The position numbers were made by a program, and so were the translations under genes. Source: an uncultured Methanobrevibacter sp. (GTDB taxonomy: Archaea > Methanobacteriota > Methanobacteria > Methanobacteriales > Methanobacteriaceae). Taken from it: DNA of 64,000 nt. Shown here one piece after another: positions 33,747 to 43,056 of the stretch. Numbering within the stretch: position 1 is the first letter of the stretch; each line of letters starts with the position of its first letter. The notes beneath the pieces were generated by a model that was not told the DNA's origin, searched no databases, and worked only from the letters and a program-made list of their open reading frames with translations. Location of the stretch: contig NZ_OMWD01000005.1 in assembly GCF_900314695.1 (NCBI RefSeq), positions 1 through 64,000 on the forward strand. The letters are read 5' to 3'.

Positions 33747-34184
33747 ATGATTACATTGATAGGAAAAGATTTAGCAAAAAAAGGGCAGGAATTTGTTTTT
33801 CTAGGTCCGGCTGATGAGTGTGAAAACTGTAGGTTTAAATCATCTTGCGTTGGAAACCTGGAATTAAACAGGAAATATGTTGTAGTGGATGTCAAGGACA
33901 GCGAACAGAAATGTCCAATACATGCAGAAGGGGTTGTAATTCCTGTTGAAATAGATTTTGCCAAAATAGACTTATTGACCACTTCAAAAAACATTTTTGA
34001 AGGATCAACATTTACTTATAATGCTCATGATTGTGATGAGAAATGCGATTATCATGATTTGTGTTTCCCTGATGGATTGCAGGAAAATGATAAATGTATT
34101 GTTTTAGAAAACAATGGAAAACATAAAGAAGAATGTAAAAAAGGTTATAAACTTAATAATCTTACTTTGGGGTTTGTGATTTAA
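33747..34184 (+). CDS. UPF0179 family protein
   Basis: 145 residues, cysteine-rich. ADECENCRFKSSCVGNLELNRKYVVV is the family start; HDCDEKCDYHDLCFPDGL and EECKKGYKL follow. The conserved C-x2-C-x6-C and C-x3-C-x5-C clusters could bind an iron-sulfur cluster or zinc. Archaeal UPF0179 proteins have no proven role. It is in an operon with egsA and rpiA, without spacing. Confidence 0.9.
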   Translation: MITLIGKDLAKKGQEFVFLGPADECENCRFKSSCVGNLELNRKYVVVDVKDSEQKCPIHAEGVVIPVEIDFAKIDLLTTSKNIFEGSTFTYNAHDCDEKCDYHDLCFPDGLQENDKCIVLENNGKHKEECKKGYKLNNLTLGFVI

Positions 34185-34871
34185 ATGAAAAGCGCTAGCA
34201 GTAATGATTCTAGTAAGAAAAATGCAGGTTACAAGGCTGCTGAATATGTTAATGACGGTATGGTTTTAGGACTTGGTACAGGTTCAACAACACATTACTT
34301 TATAGAAAAAGTGGGTATGAGAATTAAAGATGAAGGAATCAACGTAAAAGGAATTCCAACATCATTTCAATCATTATTAATAGCCAAACAATGGAACATT
34401 CCAATCACTACTTTGGAAGAAAACGACATTGACTTGTCAGTGGACGGTGCTGATGAAGTGGATAGTGAATTCAACTTAATTAAAGGTGGAGGAGCGGCAC
34501 ATACTAAAGAAAAGATTGTAGATTATGCTGCAAAGAAATTCATTGTTATTGTCGATGAATCAAAATGTGTTGAAGAGTTAGGCACATTCCCTGTTCCTGT
34601 TGAGGTATTGCCTGATGCATCCCGTATGGTCATAAAGGAACTTGAAGATATGGGTGCCAAATGTGAAATAAGAATGGCTCAAAGAAAAGACGGTCCAGTA
34701 ATAACCGACAATGGTAATTTTGTCATTGATGCCAAATTTGAGAAAATCGAATCACCTGAACATATGGAAATTGACTTGAATACAATTCCGGGTGTTGTTG
34801 AAAATGGAATTTTCTCACAAATGGTAGATAAGGTTATTGTTGGAACTCCAAAAGGAACTAAAGAATTATAG
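34185..34871 (+). CDS. rpiA: Ribose-5-phosphate isomerase A
   Basis: 228 residues. The phosphate-binding GLGTGSTTHYFIEKV is near residue 25. SVDGADEVD near 88 and KGGGAAHTKEKIV near 100 carry the catalytic residues. It interconverts ribose-5-phosphate and ribulose-5-phosphate for nucleotide and RuMP-type sugar metabolism. Confidence 0.95.
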   Translation: MKSASSNDSSKKNAGYKAAEYVNDGMVLGLGTGSTTHYFIEKVGMRIKDEGINVKGIPTSFQSLLIAKQWNIPITTLEENDIDLSVDGADEVDSEFNLIKGGGAAHTKEKIVDYAAKKFIVIVDESKCVEELGTFPVPVEVLPDASRMVIKELEDMGAKCEIRMAQRKDGPVITDNGNFVIDAKFEKIESPEHMEIDLNTIPGVVENGIFSQMVDKVIVGTPKGTKEL

Positions 34872-34879
34872 GTGATGAT

Positions 34880-35104
34880 GTGCCTGGTCCGTTTGGTGGA
34901 ATGCCATTATATGATTTTAAGGATTTGTTGTATAAGCTAGCTATTTTGTTTGGAGCATTGCTTGTAATCTATGGTGTTTTGTGGCTTTTGGCAGAATTGC
35001 ATATAATTCCAGGAATAATATTTGCAGTATTTCCTCAAATTGTTTTAATTCTGATTGGAATATTCATAATGTATGTTGCTTTTTCCAAAAGAAAATCATA
35101 CTGA
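34880..35104 (+). CDS. Small two-helix membrane protein
   Basis: 74 residues from GTG 34880, preceded by GGTGATGAT. A short PGPFGGMPLYDF head is followed by two hydrophobic helices (about residues 15-40 and 45-68) and a basic tail KRKSY. It is probably co-transcribed with rpiA. I recognise no family. Confidence 0.6.
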   Translation: MPGPFGGMPLYDFKDLLYKLAILFGALLVIYGVLWLLAELHIIPGIIFAVFPQIVLILIGIFIMYVAFSKRKSY

Positions 35105-35180
35105 TTTGAATTTTTAAAAGGGAGCATTTAATCTCTCTTATTGATTTTTATTTTTGATTTTGACTAAAAAAAGAAAATTA

Positions 35181-35204
35181 AAAGAGATTATGGGAAATCT
35201 CTTT
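35181..35204. terminator. Bidirectional hairpin between convergent transcripts
   Basis: AAAGAGATT pairs with AATCTCTTT around ATGGGA. It touches the stop of the minus-strand adhesin and lies 77 bases after the small membrane protein gene. Confidence 0.55.
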
Positions 35205-38160
35205 ATTTGATTGTTATTTTTGCTTTAACTGTTTTTCCGGTAAAGTATTTGTTGCCTGCAAATTTAACTGTAGCAGTGTGTTTGCCTTTTTTAGTTAATT
35301 TGGTAATTTTAAATGTAGCTTTACCTTTTGCAGTGGTGGTTGCTTTATAGGTTTTGCCTTTAACTTTGAGAGTAACTTTTACTTTTGATATTGCTTTACC
35401 AGATTTGGATTTTAAGGTTACAGTGTATTTTTTAGTTTTTGTTTTAGCCTTGAAAGTCTTTTTGGATGCAGTTAATTTGGATGCTTCTTTTGTGACTTTG
35501 ATGGCTGCAGTTTTTGTAGCTGCTACATATTCGTCATCACCAGCAAATTTAACGGTAGCTTTTAAAGAACCTGTTTTTGTTGCTTTAAGGGTAACAGTAG
35601 CTACTCCTTTTGAATTGGTTATTGTTTTGTAGGTTTTGCCGTTAAATGTAACTGTGATATCTTTATCAGCTAAAGTTTTACCGTTTGCATCTTTAAGAGT
35701 TATTTGGTATTTGCTGCCTTTTTCAATAGCTTGTAAGTAGAATGTTTTTCCACTAGCTGTTATTGCAGTTGCTGTTCTGTCATCTTTAACAGTGATTAGA
35801 GCTTCGGCATTGCCTGCTTTGTTGTAATAATCACTTGAAGTATGTACGCTGGCACTATAATTTCCAGGAGTTAAAGTTAAGTTAATAGAAGCAACACCAT
35901 TTGAATCAGTCACAACAGAGTATTCTTCACCATTGAGGCTAATTGTTGTTGGTTTGTTAGCTATTGCTTTACCTTTGTTGTCTTTTAAAGTAATTTCAAA
36001 TGTACCCTTCTTGTATCCTACAGTCACATCATCTGCTGTTAAGTTTACAGCTTGTGAATCTTTATAAGTTCCAATTACTTTTTCTGAAGATTGGTATCTG
36101 GTTTCACCTTGAACTATGAAGTATTCAAAAGTAGGTGGGAATGGTAATTTATCAGGTTTGTATGTATTTGGACCTACAGTTACATTGAAGTATCCGTCAC
36201 CAATCAAGATAGCTATTCTGCTTCCACTTAAAGTGTTGTTAAATATATATTCGTTTCCTGATCCGTAACAGGTAATTGAACTAATTTTTGAGTTTAAAAT
36301 GGTATTTTCATATACTTTGTGTCCGGAAGAATGTAAAAGATAAATACCTTCTTTTGCACCTGAAACGGTATTATTAAATACGGTAACATTAAATCCATTA
36401 GCCTTGAATCTCACATCGATTCCATGATTTTTAGCATTTGTTACAGTATTATTTGCAACTATGGAGAATTGTGATCCAAAGCAGATAATTCCTGTTGTAT
36501 ATTGGTTTGATACTTTGTTGTTTGTTATTATTGAGTTAGGACAACCATTTTTTTGGAATCCTACAAATAATCCCCATGATGCTCCATCAATGTCACATCC
36601 GGTAATGGTGATGTTTTTACTGTTTTCTGCAAAGATACATGCAGTTTTGTATTCTTCACCATTTGGATTGGAATAATTTGGATAATTGCTAATTAAATTT
36701 AAATTACTTATTACAACATTAGTGTTGTTGATGGAATATATGATTGAGGAGTAAAGTAACGCATTGTATGTGCTTGGTAATCCTATAGAATTGATTATCT
36801 CTTTGTTTGCATTGTTTAATCCTTTTAAAGTTGCATTATTACCAATAATCTTTATGTTTTTATTAATGTAAATGCAAATGTCTTCAAATACTGCATCTTT
36901 TTCAAAGATTATTGTATCTCCATTTTCCATTCCGTTAATTGCAGTTTGGATTTGGGAATTTGTCATTCCTGCAGAAATTGTCACATTTTTACCGGTTGGT
37001 TTTAAAATTGTATCATAATCAACAACAACTGGTTTTGGTGTTTCGATTCCTTTATATTCAGCATAAGTTATATTTGTTAGTCCACTGTCTGTGTAGGTAC
37101 CCATCATAGCAGATGTACTTGCATAATCTCCCTTTGCTTCAGCAACATAAAATACAAATGATGGTGGCATTGGTAAATTATCTAATTTCCATTCGTTTTC
37201 ACCAATGGTAATGTTGTTATATCCTGTGTAAGCACCTCCAACAGGTTGTCCTCCACCTAAAAGAACTCCAATCCTTGAATTTAATAATTTATTATTGTTG
37301 ATAGTTATATGGCTAGCACCACAACATGTAATTGAGCTTAAACTACAATCTCTTATTATATTTCCAGTTACAACATGTTTTGCTGAATGTAATAAATAAA
37401 TACCTTCTTTAGCACCAATCACAGTATTGTTTAAAACTTTAACATTTGGTCCAACGCCATGTCTCACATCAATTCCGTGGTTTTTGGCATTGGTTACTGT
37501 GTTATTTCTAATTATTGTTCTAGGGGACTGGAAGTTGAGTATTCCAGTAATTAATTGGTTTTGAACTTTATTGTTTTCAATGATTCCGTCAGCACAATTT
37601 TGGAACCAAATACCCCAGGAACATCCGGTAATGCTGGTGTTTGTAATTGTTGTATGGTTTGAGAAATAATTATATATTACACAATTGCTGTATCTGGAGT
37701 CTGCCCCTTTATCAGTTCCACTATTTGCACCTGCGACAAGTTTTATGTCTTTTAATACTAAACCGTTGGTTTTGAGAATGTATAATGTTGCAAGATTTGT
37801 AATTGCGTAACCACCTTCTGTGGTTTTGTTCATGATTATTTCGGGAGTGGTATTTGCAGATGGTCTGTCATATCCATATAATGTGGATCCATTCCCATTT
37901 ATTGTAATGCTTTTGTTTACATAAATGCATATATCTTTATATTCTCCCTGTTGGAAATTTAAAGTATCTCCATCATTTAAACTATTTATTTTTGTTTGAA
38001 TTTGATCATTAGTATCGGTAGTTTCAATTGTAACTTCTGTACTTGATAGCTTTTCGCTATTTCCTATAGTATCAGTTATATTTTCAGCTGATACTATGGT
38101 TGTACTTAAAAATACAATTAATACTAACATTAATGCTAATATTAAACATTTTTTATCCAT
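35203..38160 (-). CDS. Large secreted adhesin-like protein with NosD/PbH1 repeats and Ig-like tail
   Basis: 985 residues. The signal peptide is MDKKCLILALMLVLIVFLST ending near VSA. Two halves each start with an IQTKINSLNDGDTLNF or IQTAINGMENGDTIIF motif and a beta-helix with TITNTSITGCSWGIWFQN-like coils and NAKNHGIDVRHG; they resemble each other, pointing to an ancient duplication. From about residue 700 come Ig-like units, and the Lys-rich end TTAKGKATFKITKLTKK. It should sit on the cell wall as an adhesin or sugar-binding protein. There is no C-terminal anchor helix. Confidence 0.85.
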   Translation of the reverse strand: MDKKCLILALMLVLIVFLSTTIVSAENITDTIGNSEKLSSTEVTIETTDTNDQIQTKINSLNDGDTLNFQQGEYKDICIYVNKSITINGNGSTLYGYDRPSANTTPEIIMNKTTEGGYAITNLATLYILKTNGLVLKDIKLVAGANSGTDKGADSRYSNCVIYNYFSNHTTITNTSITGCSWGIWFQNCADGIIENNKVQNQLITGILNFQSPRTIIRNNTVTNAKNHGIDVRHGVGPNVKVLNNTVIGAKEGIYLLHSAKHVVTGNIIRDCSLSSITCCGASHITINNNKLLNSRIGVLLGGGQPVGGAYTGYNNITIGENEWKLDNLPMPPSFVFYVAEAKGDYASTSAMMGTYTDSGLTNITYAEYKGIETPKPVVVDYDTILKPTGKNVTISAGMTNSQIQTAINGMENGDTIIFEKDAVFEDICIYINKNIKIIGNNATLKGLNNANKEIINSIGLPSTYNALLYSSIIYSINNTNVVISNLNLISNYPNYSNPNGEEYKTACIFAENSKNITITGCDIDGASWGLFVGFQKNGCPNSIITNNKVSNQYTTGIICFGSQFSIVANNTVTNAKNHGIDVRFKANGFNVTVFNNTVSGAKEGIYLLHSSGHKVYENTILNSKISSITCYGSGNEYIFNNTLSGSRIAILIGDGYFNVTVGPNTYKPDKLPFPPTFEYFIVQGETRYQSSEKVIGTYKDSQAVNLTADDVTVGYKKGTFEITLKDNKGKAIANKPTTISLNGEEYSVVTDSNGVASINLTLTPGNYSASVHTSSDYYNKAGNAEALITVKDDRTATAITASGKTFYLQAIEKGSKYQITLKDANGKTLADKDITVTFNGKTYKTITNSKGVATVTLKATKTGSLKATVKFAGDDEYVAATKTAAIKVTKEASKLTASKKTFKAKTKTKKYTVTLKSKSGKAISKVKVTLKVKGKTYKATTTAKGKATFKITKLTKKGKHTATVKFAGNKYFTGKTVKAKITIK

Positions 38161-38491
38161 ATTTTCATCTCTAAATTAAATATATTCAATCACTTATACC
38201 AATAAATTTCATCGATAAGTAATTAGTTATATATTGATTTTTATATTATTTAAATGAAAATGTCTCAAATTTTTAATATAACAGTGTTAATCAAATATAA
38301 TGGGTGTAATTTGATTTATATCGGTAGGATTTTCCAATATAATGCTGTTATATAGGTTAGATTTATATAGATTTGACTTCAAAAATATACTCGTTAATCA
38401 ATATTATGTATATGGTATAATTTTTTATTTTATAAAATTTTATTAACTTATATAATTTGATTATAAAAATAAAGATTGGGAAGTTTTTAAT
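38161..38491. other. Divergent promoter region with nested inverted repeats
   Basis: 331 bases between two divergent surface-protein genes. TATAACAG (38277-38284) is repeated inverted as CTGTTATA (38345-38352), and inside it AATCAAAT (38289-38296) pairs with ATTTGATT (38309-38316). TATA-like boxes lie on both flanks. No gene is visible. Confidence 0.5.
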
Positions 38492-40237
38492 ATGGACAAA
38501 AAAGTGTTAATTCTTTTTTTCTTATCTCTATTATTCTTATTATTAGTTTCTTCAGTTAGTGCAACTAATATCTATGAGAACAATATGACACTTCTTTCTG
38601 ATAGTGGTGATAATTATGAAACTATTACTGCTGATTTGTCAAATGAAGATATCCAATCAAAATTTGATAATGCAAAAGATGGAGATACTTTTGAATTTAC
38701 AGATAATGAATATAATGATATTTCTTTGGTTGTAGATAAAAAATTAAATATTGTTTCAAAAAACGGTAGTGTTGTATATACTTTAGGTAAATTAACTGAT
38801 AAAGCTAAGAAGTTAGGATTAGATAAAACTTTCGGATTTTATTTCACATCAAAATCAGCAGGAAGTGTATTGTCTGGAATAACGATTGTCGCTTCAAATA
38901 GTGATTGTGGAGTCATCGTGGATAATGCAAAAAATGTTGTGGTTAAAGATAACAAGATTGTTGGTGGAAAAAACTGTATTTTAGTAAAAAATTCTGATAA
39001 AATTGTTGTTTCAGGCAATGATATCCTAAAAGCCAGTCAAAATGGTTTGCAGCTTCAGGATGTAAAAAATACATTAGTATATGATAATTCGATTTCATAT
39101 AACAAATGGTCTGGAATTGAAACTTCAAATATTTATTATTGCAATATTACCAACAATACAATTCATCATAATAACTTAAATGGTATTTCAACCTTCAACA
39201 AGTCTTCCCATACATTAATTGCAAGAAATAAAGTTTATGAAAATACTAATGGTGTCTATATCAACTCAACATCCACTAATGATGTTGTTAAAACAAATTC
39301 ATTAACAAATAATAGAAAAGACCCACGTTCAAGCATGGGTGGATTTGAAACAGGTAATGGATTTTTGTTAGGTTCAGGATTCAAAAGTTCTGGAAGCACC
39401 ATACTTAAAGTTGAGTATAACTATTTGGCACATAATGAATTTTACCAGGCTAAAAATTATTGGGAAAATGAAAACTTTGAATTGGGTCAAAACTGGTATG
39501 ATTCAAATGATCCCTCAAATACTTTTGTATGTCCAAGGCTTTTAGCATCTTTAATGAATTTGGATACTTTATCCATTAGTAACACTCTATCTCTTCAATT
39601 AAGGGACTCTTCAGGTAGGGCTGTAAATGAATTTGCAACTTTTCAAACAAATGTTGAAGTTGATGGGAATAGGTACACTGTTACAGTTAATGATGGGCAA
39701 GCAACAGTTGTTAAAGATTTGGATCCTACTGTTGACCATAATGTAAAGGTAGAAATTGGCGGTCAGTATTATAACTATGATTATCATGCTTCAGGTGATA
39801 AAGGCCAATCAACAGATTCAAAGTCATCAACATCAAATGATAATGAAAAAGGGTCTCAAAATAATAATGGAAATGAAGGAACTTCTGATGTAAATGGAAA
39901 CTCCAATTATCAGGGTAATTCCCATGGTGGTAATTCTTCAGGTTCACATGTGGCAAATTCACTAAACTCAGGTAACTATGGAACAAACAGCTCAGACATT
40001 CCATCTCAAGACACTTCTGATAATGGACAGGATGCATTATCTAATGGTGATTTGAACTCCGGAGATACTGGTAATGGCGAAGCTTCTAAGGAAGGTAAAG
40101 CATTTGAGATTGTTCCTCCAGTAACCACTTCAAAAGAACTTACAAACACTTCTGGCCTTATAGTGATGTGCATATTATCCATAATGGGATTGTTGATTTA
40201 TGGATATAGGGGTAAATTCGATAAAGATGAATATTAA
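38492..40237 (+). CDS. Membrane-anchored beta-helix surface protein
   Basis: 581 residues. The signal peptide begins MDKKVLILFFLSLLF and ends near VSA. A NosD-like beta-helix covers about residues 45-340 (repeats such as DNKIVGGKNCILVKNSDKIV, ITNNTIHHNNLNG). A Ser/Gly/Asn-rich low-complexity stretch, about residues 430-540, is a likely spacer through the wall. A C-terminal helix (LIVMCILSIMGLLIYGY) with a charged tail anchors it in the membrane. It differs from its divergent neighbour in having the anchor and lacking Ig units. Confidence 0.8.
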   Translation: MDKKVLILFFLSLLFLLLVSSVSATNIYENNMTLLSDSGDNYETITADLSNEDIQSKFDNAKDGDTFEFTDNEYNDISLVVDKKLNIVSKNGSVVYTLGKLTDKAKKLGLDKTFGFYFTSKSAGSVLSGITIVASNSDCGVIVDNAKNVVVKDNKIVGGKNCILVKNSDKIVVSGNDILKASQNGLQLQDVKNTLVYDNSISYNKWSGIETSNIYYCNITNNTIHHNNLNGISTFNKSSHTLIARNKVYENTNGVYINSTSTNDVVKTNSLTNNRKDPRSSMGGFETGNGFLLGSGFKSSGSTILKVEYNYLAHNEFYQAKNYWENENFELGQNWYDSNDPSNTFVCPRLLASLMNLDTLSISNTLSLQLRDSSGRAVNEFATFQTNVEVDGNRYTVTVNDGQATVVKDLDPTVDHNVKVEIGGQYYNYDYHASGDKGQSTDSKSSTSNDNEKGSQNNNGNEGTSDVNGNSNYQGNSHGGNSSGSHVANSLNSGNYGTNSSDIPSQDTSDNGQDALSNGDLNSGDTGNGEASKEGKAFEIVPPVTTSKELTNTSGLIVMCILSIMGLLIYGYRGKFDKDEY

Positions 40238-40299
40238 TAAAACATTTTCTTTTCTTTTTTTCTTTAATTTATTAATAAGTTTAATTAAATTATATATTG

Positions 40300-40704
40300 A
40301 TGACAGTCAAATCTTATTCTTTAAAAATCAATACTAATAAAAGCTTTGAAATTATTGATATCACTTCACAAATTAATAATCTGATTGATATTGATGAAGG
40401 AATCATCTCAATTTTTTCAAAACACTCTACATCAGCCATTGTGGTTAATGAAAATGAATCTGGTCTTTTAAATGATTTGGAATTCACATTAGATAATTTA
40501 ATTGATGATAAATTTTCATACAAGCATGATAAAATCGATAATAATGCAAAATCACATTTGAAATCATTTTTACTTTCATCAAGCGAATCATTACCAATAA
40601 AAAATTTAAAATTGGATTTAGGTACTTGGCAATCTGTTTTTTTCATTGAATTAGATGGACCAAGAAGTGGAAGAACAGTAACTTTGACGATGGTTGGTGA
40701 ATAA
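40300..40704 (+). CDS. YjbQ/UPF0047 family protein (secondary thiamine-phosphate synthase type)
   Basis: 134 residues. Family motifs: FSKHSTSAIVVNENESGLLNDLE (conserved His and Glu), then LLSSSESLPIKNLKLDLGTWQSVFFIELDGPRSGRTV. Members show weak thiamine-phosphate synthase activity, but their real role is uncertain. The reading frame opens with TTG 40297; ATG 40300 is preferred. A TATA-like TTATATATTG is almost at the start, so the mRNA could be leaderless. Confidence 0.85.
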   Translation: MTVKSYSLKINTNKSFEIIDITSQINNLIDIDEGIISIFSKHSTSAIVVNENESGLLNDLEFTLDNLIDDKFSYKHDKIDNNAKSHLKSFLLSSSESLPIKNLKLDLGTWQSVFFIELDGPRSGRTVTLTMVGE

Positions 40705-40845
40705 TTGCAGAAATGGACAATAATTTTGATAGTTGTTATTGTACTATTGTTGATTTTCATTGCTGTTTTCAGTAATTATGATGCTTCTCCAGCTGTGAAT
40801 AATTACTCTGAAATTGAAACACAAATGAGAAAATTATGGTATTAA
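40705..40845 (+). CDS. Small single-helix membrane protein
   Basis: 46 residues starting with TTG on the base after the YjbQ stop; GGTGA overlaps the end of that gene. A basic KW start is followed by a long hydrophobic helix (TIILIVVIVLLLIFIAVF) and a polar outside tail. It looks translationally coupled to YjbQ. It is too short for a firm call. Confidence 0.45.
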   Translation: MQKWTIILIVVIVLLLIFIAVFSNYDASPAVNNYSEIETQMRKLWY

Positions 40846-40862
40846 AAAAAGAATTTTAGAAT

Positions 40863-42521
40863 TCATTTGTTGATGAATTCTATTTCAAATGCAATTACAG
40901 GATACTCGAGGGTAAAGTTAGTTATTACTTCTGGGGAAACTTCACCAAAGAATCCTTTGATTGTACCTTTTTGAGCTTCGCCAACTACATCAGCTACTCT
41001 GCCTTCAATAAATGTCTTATTTTCACTGTCGCTTATTTCCATAGTATATCCTAAATTAGTCAATACGCTTGTCATTACTGATTTGATTTCAGTAAAGTTG
41101 GCGGTTGAATGGCAAATTAGGGCAGCTAACTTTTTGGAAGATCTTGTTTTGTTTTCTTTTGTATCGTCAAGATATAAAATATCTCCAATCTCAAATATTT
41201 TTTGAGGTAGGTCTTCATGCTTGTTGTCTTCTAAAAATTCCATTAAAGAATTGATTAGGCTAGTTCTAATCATAGTTCTGTCAATGGTAATTGGTCTTGC
41301 AACTTGCACATGTTCCTCTTCCTGTTGATTCATTTTTTCGTAATGTGCCTCTTCGTTTGTAAGCATTAGGCTCATTACTTCCTGAAAACCTAATCCAACC
41401 ATTACTTCACGGATAGTGCTTTCTGCTTTAAACCAATCGTTTTCATAAGCTACAGTATTTATTTCAGGTAATTTTGCTTCTACGGAGTTAATGTGGTATT
41501 GTACTGCAATATTTTCAACAACATCCACTTCATGCAATATGTCTACTCTATAAGCAGGTATAATTGCTTTGACTTCGTTTTCACTAATGATTTCAGCATC
41601 AAAACGTGCTTTTAAAAGCAATCCTTTAATGTCTTCAGCAGTAAGGCTTGTTCCACCAATCAAACTATTTGCTGTATCTACATGGACATTCATCTCTTGA
41701 GGAGTTAAATCTGGAGTCTTAATGCTTTTGTCAGCATATCTGACTTCCATGGATTTAATTTGACCTCCGACCTCTGCAAATGAACAGCATATGATATTCA
41801 ATGCCTGATTGACAGCTCTTTCATCAGTTCCAGTCACATCAACAATAATGTTTTTTGTGTCTTCCTTGATTTTGGTCAACTCGCCGTTGATAATTGGCGG
41901 CATTGACAAGACATTGTCGTCCTTATCAAGAATTAATGGATATTTGTCAAAGTCTTGGATTAAATGAGCATAATCAACACCTTTGTCGTGTTGGGTTAAT
42001 ATTTCATCAGGAGTCATTTCAAAGTCCTTTTCTAAAGGAACAAATGCATTTGCATCCTTAGGGGTTGCAATATATTTAAATGGTCCGGTAACGACATCAG
42101 CATTATGAATACCGATAGCTACTTTTTTCCTGTCTCTTCCGATTACCCAATGGAGATTTTCCTGGAAATCCATAATATATTTGAGTTTATCGCCAGTAAA
42201 ATCAACATTGTCAATTTTTGCAAATCCTATGTATGGTCTGATTTTTGCCACATCTTCATCCACTTCAACATATTCTCCAGATTCTTCAACCTTATAATCT
42301 GGAAAACCGATTTCCTGACCGATAAATCCTTTAAATGATCTGGCTACTCCTTCGACAGATAGATTGTCTGGGCGGTTTGGGAAGAATTCTACCTTGATTT
42401 CTTCATCATCAAAGTCTTCAATATCACTGGACATCATTGGCAATGTGTCTATTAATTCATCTTTTTCCATGTCTATTCCTAAATCTTTCAAATCCTGATA
42501 TTTGAATGTAATAACTGGCAT
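40863..42521 (-). CDS. pheT: Phenylalanyl-tRNA synthetase beta subunit
   Basis: 552 residues, archaeal type. It contains the B3/B4 editing region, the B5 domain and the class II-like core: FPNRPDNLSVEGVARSFKGF, YRVDILHEVDVVENIAVQYHIN and VARPITIDRTMIRTSLINSLMEFL. With the alpha subunit, encoded elsewhere, it charges tRNA-Phe. Confidence 0.95.
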   Translation of the reverse strand: MPVITFKYQDLKDLGIDMEKDELIDTLPMMSSDIEDFDDEEIKVEFFPNRPDNLSVEGVARSFKGFIGQEIGFPDYKVEESGEYVEVDEDVAKIRPYIGFAKIDNVDFTGDKLKYIMDFQENLHWVIGRDRKKVAIGIHNADVVTGPFKYIATPKDANAFVPLEKDFEMTPDEILTQHDKGVDYAHLIQDFDKYPLILDKDDNVLSMPPIINGELTKIKEDTKNIIVDVTGTDERAVNQALNIICCSFAEVGGQIKSMEVRYADKSIKTPDLTPQEMNVHVDTANSLIGGTSLTAEDIKGLLLKARFDAEIISENEVKAIIPAYRVDILHEVDVVENIAVQYHINSVEAKLPEINTVAYENDWFKAESTIREVMVGLGFQEVMSLMLTNEEAHYEKMNQQEEEHVQVARPITIDRTMIRTSLINSLMEFLEDNKHEDLPQKIFEIGDILYLDDTKENKTRSSKKLAALICHSTANFTEIKSVMTSVLTNLGYTMEISDSENKTFIEGRVADVVGEAQKGTIKGFFGEVSPEVITNFTLEYPVIAFEIEFINK

Positions 42522-42543
42522 TTAATAACTCCATTAATTATTT

Positions 42544-42900
42544 TTAAAATCCATAAATCAATATGAAGAATAGAGATTCAATTACGAAATGCAATGCTCT
42601 ATGTTCTATTTCACCCATATTGCGTATTAATACGGTATGTGAAACATCGATTACAAAATGAATTAGGGCTGCTTGAATTCCTACAACTGGATTTAAGAAA
42701 ACTATTGATAAAACAATAAAATGAAATCCTGCTTCCATTGTCTCATGTGCTAACCATGTTTGCCATGTTGTTTTTGTGGTCTGTTGGATTAAACCACCTA
42801 AAATAATGTAAAAATTATTAAAAACTTTCCACATTATTTGTGTGTGCAATACATCGCTTACAGCTAGTACAATAGCAACATAAAACCATAATAAGTTCAT
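42544..42900 (-). CDS. Four-helix integral membrane protein
   Basis: 118 residues. Hydrophobic segments lie near residues 3-20, 28-45, 60-85 and 98-117. Conserved-looking histidines are in DVLHTQIMWK, LAHETMEAGFHF, LIHFVIDVSHTVL and IEHRALHF. It may bind a metal or haem, but I recognise no family. It lies 22 bases upstream of pheT on the same strand, and diverges from valS. Confidence 0.6.
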   Translation of the reverse strand: MNLLWFYVAIVLAVSDVLHTQIMWKVFNNFYIILGGLIQQTTKTTWQTWLAHETMEAGFHFIVLSIVFLNPVVGIQAALIHFVIDVSHTVLIRNMGEIEHRALHFVIESLFFILIYGF

Positions 42901-43056
42901 TTTTTACACAGTCCTTTTTTTGATTGATAATATTAATAATATGATTTTAGTATATAATATATTTATCTATATTTTCGATTTTTACTTAATATTTTTAAAT
43001 AAGAAGCAACATATCTAATAATATTATTTTTATCTACATTTATTAGGAGAAAATAT

